In this document: positions 61,500 to 64,000 of the stretch, in pieces
How the letters are laid out: the number at the start of each line of letters is the position of its first letter
How positions within the stretch are numbered: position 1 is the first letter of the stretch
Source: Mycobacterium pseudokansasii
GTDB lineage: Bacteria; Actinomycetota; Actinomycetes; Mycobacteriales; Mycobacteriaceae
DNA length: 64,000 nucleotides
Assembly: GCF_900566075.1 (NCBI RefSeq)
Contig: NZ_UPHU01000001.1
Span: 4,712,325 to 4,776,324 of the forward strand
Reading direction: 5' to 3'
The notes under the pieces: model-generated
The model's database searches: none
Told to the model about the DNA's origin: nothing
What the model saw: the letters and a program-made list of their open reading frames with translations, nothing else
Translations under genes and position numbers: made by a program

Positions 61500-62645
61500 G
61501 TGGACTTCTCATATCCCGCCGAAGTGGAACGGTTCCGCGATGAGTTGCGCGCCTGGCTCGCGGCGAATCTCACCGACGAGTTGATCGCCGCGCGCCGATC
61601 CCCCGGCCGCAGCGACGCGGTGTTCGAAACGCTGCGCGCCTGGAACGCCACCTTGGCCGACGCCGGCTGGGCGGCCGTCTCCTGGCCCCGCGAGTACGGC
61701 GGCCGCGGCGCCACCGTGCTCGAGCAGCTGGTCTACACCGAGGAAACCACGCGCGCCCGGGCGCCCTTGCCGCTCAACGTGATCGGCATGAACAACATCG
61801 CCCCGGCGATCATGCAATACGGCACCGAAGCCCAGAAGACCACCCTGCTGCCCCGGATGATGCGCGCGGACGATATCTGGTGTCAGGGCATGTCGGAGCC
61901 CGAGGCCGGATCCGACCTCGCCGCGCTGCGTACCCGCGCGGTGCGCGACGGCGACGTCTTCGTGGTCAACGGTCAGAAGATCTGGACCTCGCTCGGGCAG
62001 CGCGCCGACTGGTGCCAGCTGTATGTCCGCACCGACCCCGAGGCGCCCAAACACCACGGCATCTCCTGCCTGATCGTCGACATGACGTCGCCGGGCATCG
62101 AGGTTCGGCCGCTGGTCACGCTCAACGGCGACACCGACTTCGCCGAGGTGTTCTTCCACGATGTGGTGGTGCCGGCCGACTCGCTGCTGGGTCCACTCAA
62201 CGCAGGCTGGCAGGTGGCCACCACCACGCTGAGCCACGAGCGGGCCGGGGCGGCGCGACTTTACGCCGAACTGCAGGTGCGACTCGAGGAGTTGGCGGCG
62301 GACTTCGCCGCATTCGGGGTCGGCGACGACCCGGTGACGTTGCACCGGCTGGGCGAGATCGCGGTGCGCGTCAAGTATCTCGAGGTGCTGTGTCTGCGGT
62401 CGATTTCGGCGACCCTGCACGGCGGCTCGGAAATCACTGCCTTCGGGTCGGCCAGTCTGGCCAAGACGGTATGGGGCGAGATCGGCCAGGATCTGGCCGC
62501 GCTGGCTTTCGACGTGCTGGGTCCGCAGGCACACCGGTGGGCCGACTACCGGCTGACGTCGCGGTCGCTGACCATCGCCGGCGGCACCACGCAGATCAAC
62601 GCGAACATCACCGCGCAGCGGGTGCTGGGGTTGCCGCGCCGATGA
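61500..62645 (+). CDS. acyl-CoA dehydrogenase, subunit 1 (FadE-like)
   Basis: A 381-residue FAD-dependent acyl-CoA dehydrogenase. It has WPREYGGRGATVLEQLVYTEE, the FAD-contact QGMSEPEAGSDLAAL, IWTSLGQRADW, and the C-terminal IAGGTTQINANITAQRVLGL. GTG at 61500 gives VDFSYPAEVERFRDE, a normal start. It overlaps the next dehydrogenase gene by 4 nt. Paired fadE genes like this often form alpha2-beta2 complexes in steroid side-chain or branched-chain oxidation. Confidence 0.92.
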   Translation: MDFSYPAEVERFRDELRAWLAANLTDELIAARRSPGRSDAVFETLRAWNATLADAGWAAVSWPREYGGRGATVLEQLVYTEETTRARAPLPLNVIGMNNIAPAIMQYGTEAQKTTLLPRMMRADDIWCQGMSEPEAGSDLAALRTRAVRDGDVFVVNGQKIWTSLGQRADWCQLYVRTDPEAPKHHGISCLIVDMTSPGIEVRPLVTLNGDTDFAEVFFHDVVVPADSLLGPLNAGWQVATTTLSHERAGAARLYAELQVRLEELAADFAAFGVGDDPVTLHRLGEIAVRVKYLEVLCLRSISATLHGGSEITAFGSASLAKTVWGEIGQDLAALAFDVLGPQAHRWADYRLTSRSLTIAGGTTQINANITAQRVLGLPRR

Positions 62646-63748
62646 ACCTGGAACTGTCCGAGGAGCAGGTAGCGCTGCGCGACACGGTGCGGCGTTTTCT
62701 CACCGAGAGGGCGCCGATTTCGGGACACGTGCGCATGCTGCTCGACGATCCCACCGGCACCACCGAACCGGTGTGGCGCGGCCTGGCCGCGCTGGGGACA
62801 ACCGGGCTGTTGGTGCCAGGGGAATACGGCGGCGCCGGCATGACGATGGTCGAGGCCGGCATCGTCGCCGAGGAACTCGGCGCCGCCCTGCACCCGGGAC
62901 CGTGGTTATCCACCGCGATCGCGACGACGCGAGCGCTGCGCCGGTGCGACGCCGGCCGAGCCGCGGCCCAGATCTTCACCGGGATAGCCGAGGGCACCAC
63001 CATCGCCACCGTCGGCCCCTTGGACGTCGAGACCCTGCCGACAGCAGACGGCACGGTGCTCAACGGTGAGCTGGTCTCGGTTCCCGACGCCGCAGCCGCC
63101 CACGTGCTGTTGGTCTTAGCTCAAAACGGCTACAGAACTGAGCTTTTCGCGGTTGACACCGCTTCCCCCGGCGTTTCGGTGGCGCCCGAGCGCGATATCG
63201 ACCGAACCCGCAAGACATTTCGGATCGGGCTCGACGGTGTGACGGCACACCGGCTGGCTACCCCGTCGCCGGCCGCCGTTGCGGCGGTCGTGGACGACGT
63301 GCTGATCGGCATGGCCGCCGATGCGCTCGGTGCGGCCCGCGCCGTCATGGACTCAGCCGTCGAATACGCAAAGGTGCGAAAGCAATTCGGCCGCGCCATC
63401 GGCTCATTCCAGGCGATCCAGCAGCTGTGTGTCGGCATGTACGAGACGGTCGAGCTGGCCCGCAGCGGCGTGATCCACGCATTATGGGCCTCGGATGCCT
63501 TGCCCGACGACGCCGCCGACGAGCGACACTTGTGCGCACTGCGGGCCAAGGCATTCGCCGGGCGGCTGGCCACCGTCGCCGACACGGCGATCCAGATTTT
63601 CGGCGGCATCGGCTACACCTGGGAGCACGACGCTCACCTCTATCTCAAGCGGTTGCTGAGCTGGAGCGCGTTTCGGGGTGGACCCGACCGCTATCTCATC
63701 GAACTCGGTGCGCGCCTTGCGCGTCCACGAACGGAGGGCTGCCGATGA
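62642..63748 (+). CDS. acyl-CoA dehydrogenase, subunit 2 (FadE-like)
   Basis: A 368-residue member of the same family. It starts MNLELSEEQVALRDTVRRFL, and has GLLVPGEYGGAGMTMVEAG, VRKQFGRAIGSFQAIQQL and IQIFGGIGYTWEHDAHLYLKR. It lacks the full QxxxEPxAGSD segment seen in its neighbour, which suits a heteromeric partner with divided active-site residues. It overlaps both adjacent genes (ATGA junctions). Confidence 0.91.
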   Translation: MNLELSEEQVALRDTVRRFLTERAPISGHVRMLLDDPTGTTEPVWRGLAALGTTGLLVPGEYGGAGMTMVEAGIVAEELGAALHPGPWLSTAIATTRALRRCDAGRAAAQIFTGIAEGTTIATVGPLDVETLPTADGTVLNGELVSVPDAAAAHVLLVLAQNGYRTELFAVDTASPGVSVAPERDIDRTRKTFRIGLDGVTAHRLATPSPAAVAAVVDDVLIGMAADALGAARAVMDSAVEYAKVRKQFGRAIGSFQAIQQLCVGMYETVELARSGVIHALWASDALPDDAADERHLCALRAKAFAGRLATVADTAIQIFGGIGYTWEHDAHLYLKRLLSWSAFRGGPDRYLIELGARLARPRTEGCR

Positions 63749-64000
63749 TCGAATTCACCGGCCAGGTCGCGATCGTCACGGGTGCCGGCCGGGGGCTCGG
63801 CCGGTTGTACGCGCTGGAGTTGGCCCGCCGCGGCGCCGCGGTGGTGGTCAACGATGTCGGTGGGGCCATGCATGGCGACGGCTCCGACTCCAGCGTCGCC
63901 GACGAGGTCGTTGCCGAGATCGAGCGCGCGGGCGGCACTGCGGTGGCATCGCACGACTCGGTGGCCAGTCCCCACGGTGGCGAGGCGATAGTGCGGGCCG
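63745..64000 (+). CDS. SDR family dehydrogenase, N-terminal part
   Basis: The first ~85 codons of a short-chain dehydrogenase that runs off the right edge. The NAD-binding motif VTGAGRGLGRLYALELARRG and VVNDVGGAMHGDGSD resemble the (3R)-hydroxyacyl-CoA dehydrogenase of peroxisomal multifunctional-enzyme type. ATG at 63745 overlaps the dehydrogenase stop (ATGA), with GGAGGG upstream. It is likely a beta-oxidation step in the same operon. Confidence 0.88.
   Translation, partial: MIEFTGQVAIVTGAGRGLGRLYALELARRGAAVVVNDVGGAMHGDGSDSSVADEVVAEIERAGGTAVASHDSVASPHGGEAIVRA

Overview
The window looks like a chromosomal segment of a slow-growing non-tuberculous Mycobacterium. The sequence is GC-rich, it carries PE and PPE genes, and its gene order is largely that of M. 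tuberculosis Rv1135A-Rv1173 read backwards. I compared with M. tuberculosis from memory and ran no search. Recognisable landmarks include fbiC, mshB, lpqW, typA, narGHJI, mutT2, pimE, mmpL13 and mcr.

Layout. 1-6.5 kb: the 5' end of fbiC, a PE12-like gene, an Rv1171-like membrane protein behind a 35-codon small ORF, mshB, and two related long PE genes (one frameshifted) around a TetR regulator. 6.6-18.1 kb: lpqW, typA, the complete nitrate reductase operon narGHJI, and mutT2. 18-26 kb: the Rv1159A-like dehydratase, then about 7 kb between it and pimE that looks inserted. That stretch holds an AT-rich repeat-containing ORF, a hypothetical gene, a PPE-SVP gene, a secreted alpha/beta hydrolase and a decayed beta-lactamase-like gene. 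26-34.4 kb: pimE, two Ala/Pro-rich exported proteins, several small genes, the Rv1155-like F420-binding protein, an O-methyltransferase whose start codon appears to be ATA, a GntR regulator, a sirtuin, and a DUF559-like gene flanked by two 79-bp repeats. 34.4-41.4 kb: methyltransferase-TetR-mmpL13 operon (mmpL13 intact), a small-protein transcription unit with a strong terminator, and SDR, mcr and enoyl-CoA hydratase genes.

41.5-50.8 kb: two related NAD(P)-binding proteins, a CPBP protease and an Rv1140-like membrane protein. Next comes a three-gene operon (type III polyketide synthase, ICMT-type methyltransferase, FAD monooxygenase) with the composition of phenolic-lipid/polyketide-quinone pathways. 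An intact thiolase and enoyl-CoA hydratase follow. 50.8-52.9 kb: an ECF42-type sigma factor with its DGPF partner and a SRPBCC protein.

52.9-64 kb holds the most intriguing set. A likely operon encodes a substrate-binding-like protein, an AveC-like membrane protein, an SDR, an aldehyde dehydrogenase and a P450. Beside it lie a MoxR-type AAA+ ATPase and a VWA protein, and a divergent operon of two acyl-CoA dehydrogenases plus an SDR. Three promoter regions in this block carry versions of one 16-bp motif, two of them identical. This suggests a single regulon for oxidative catabolism, or maturation of a metalloenzyme, that I cannot match to a named pathway.
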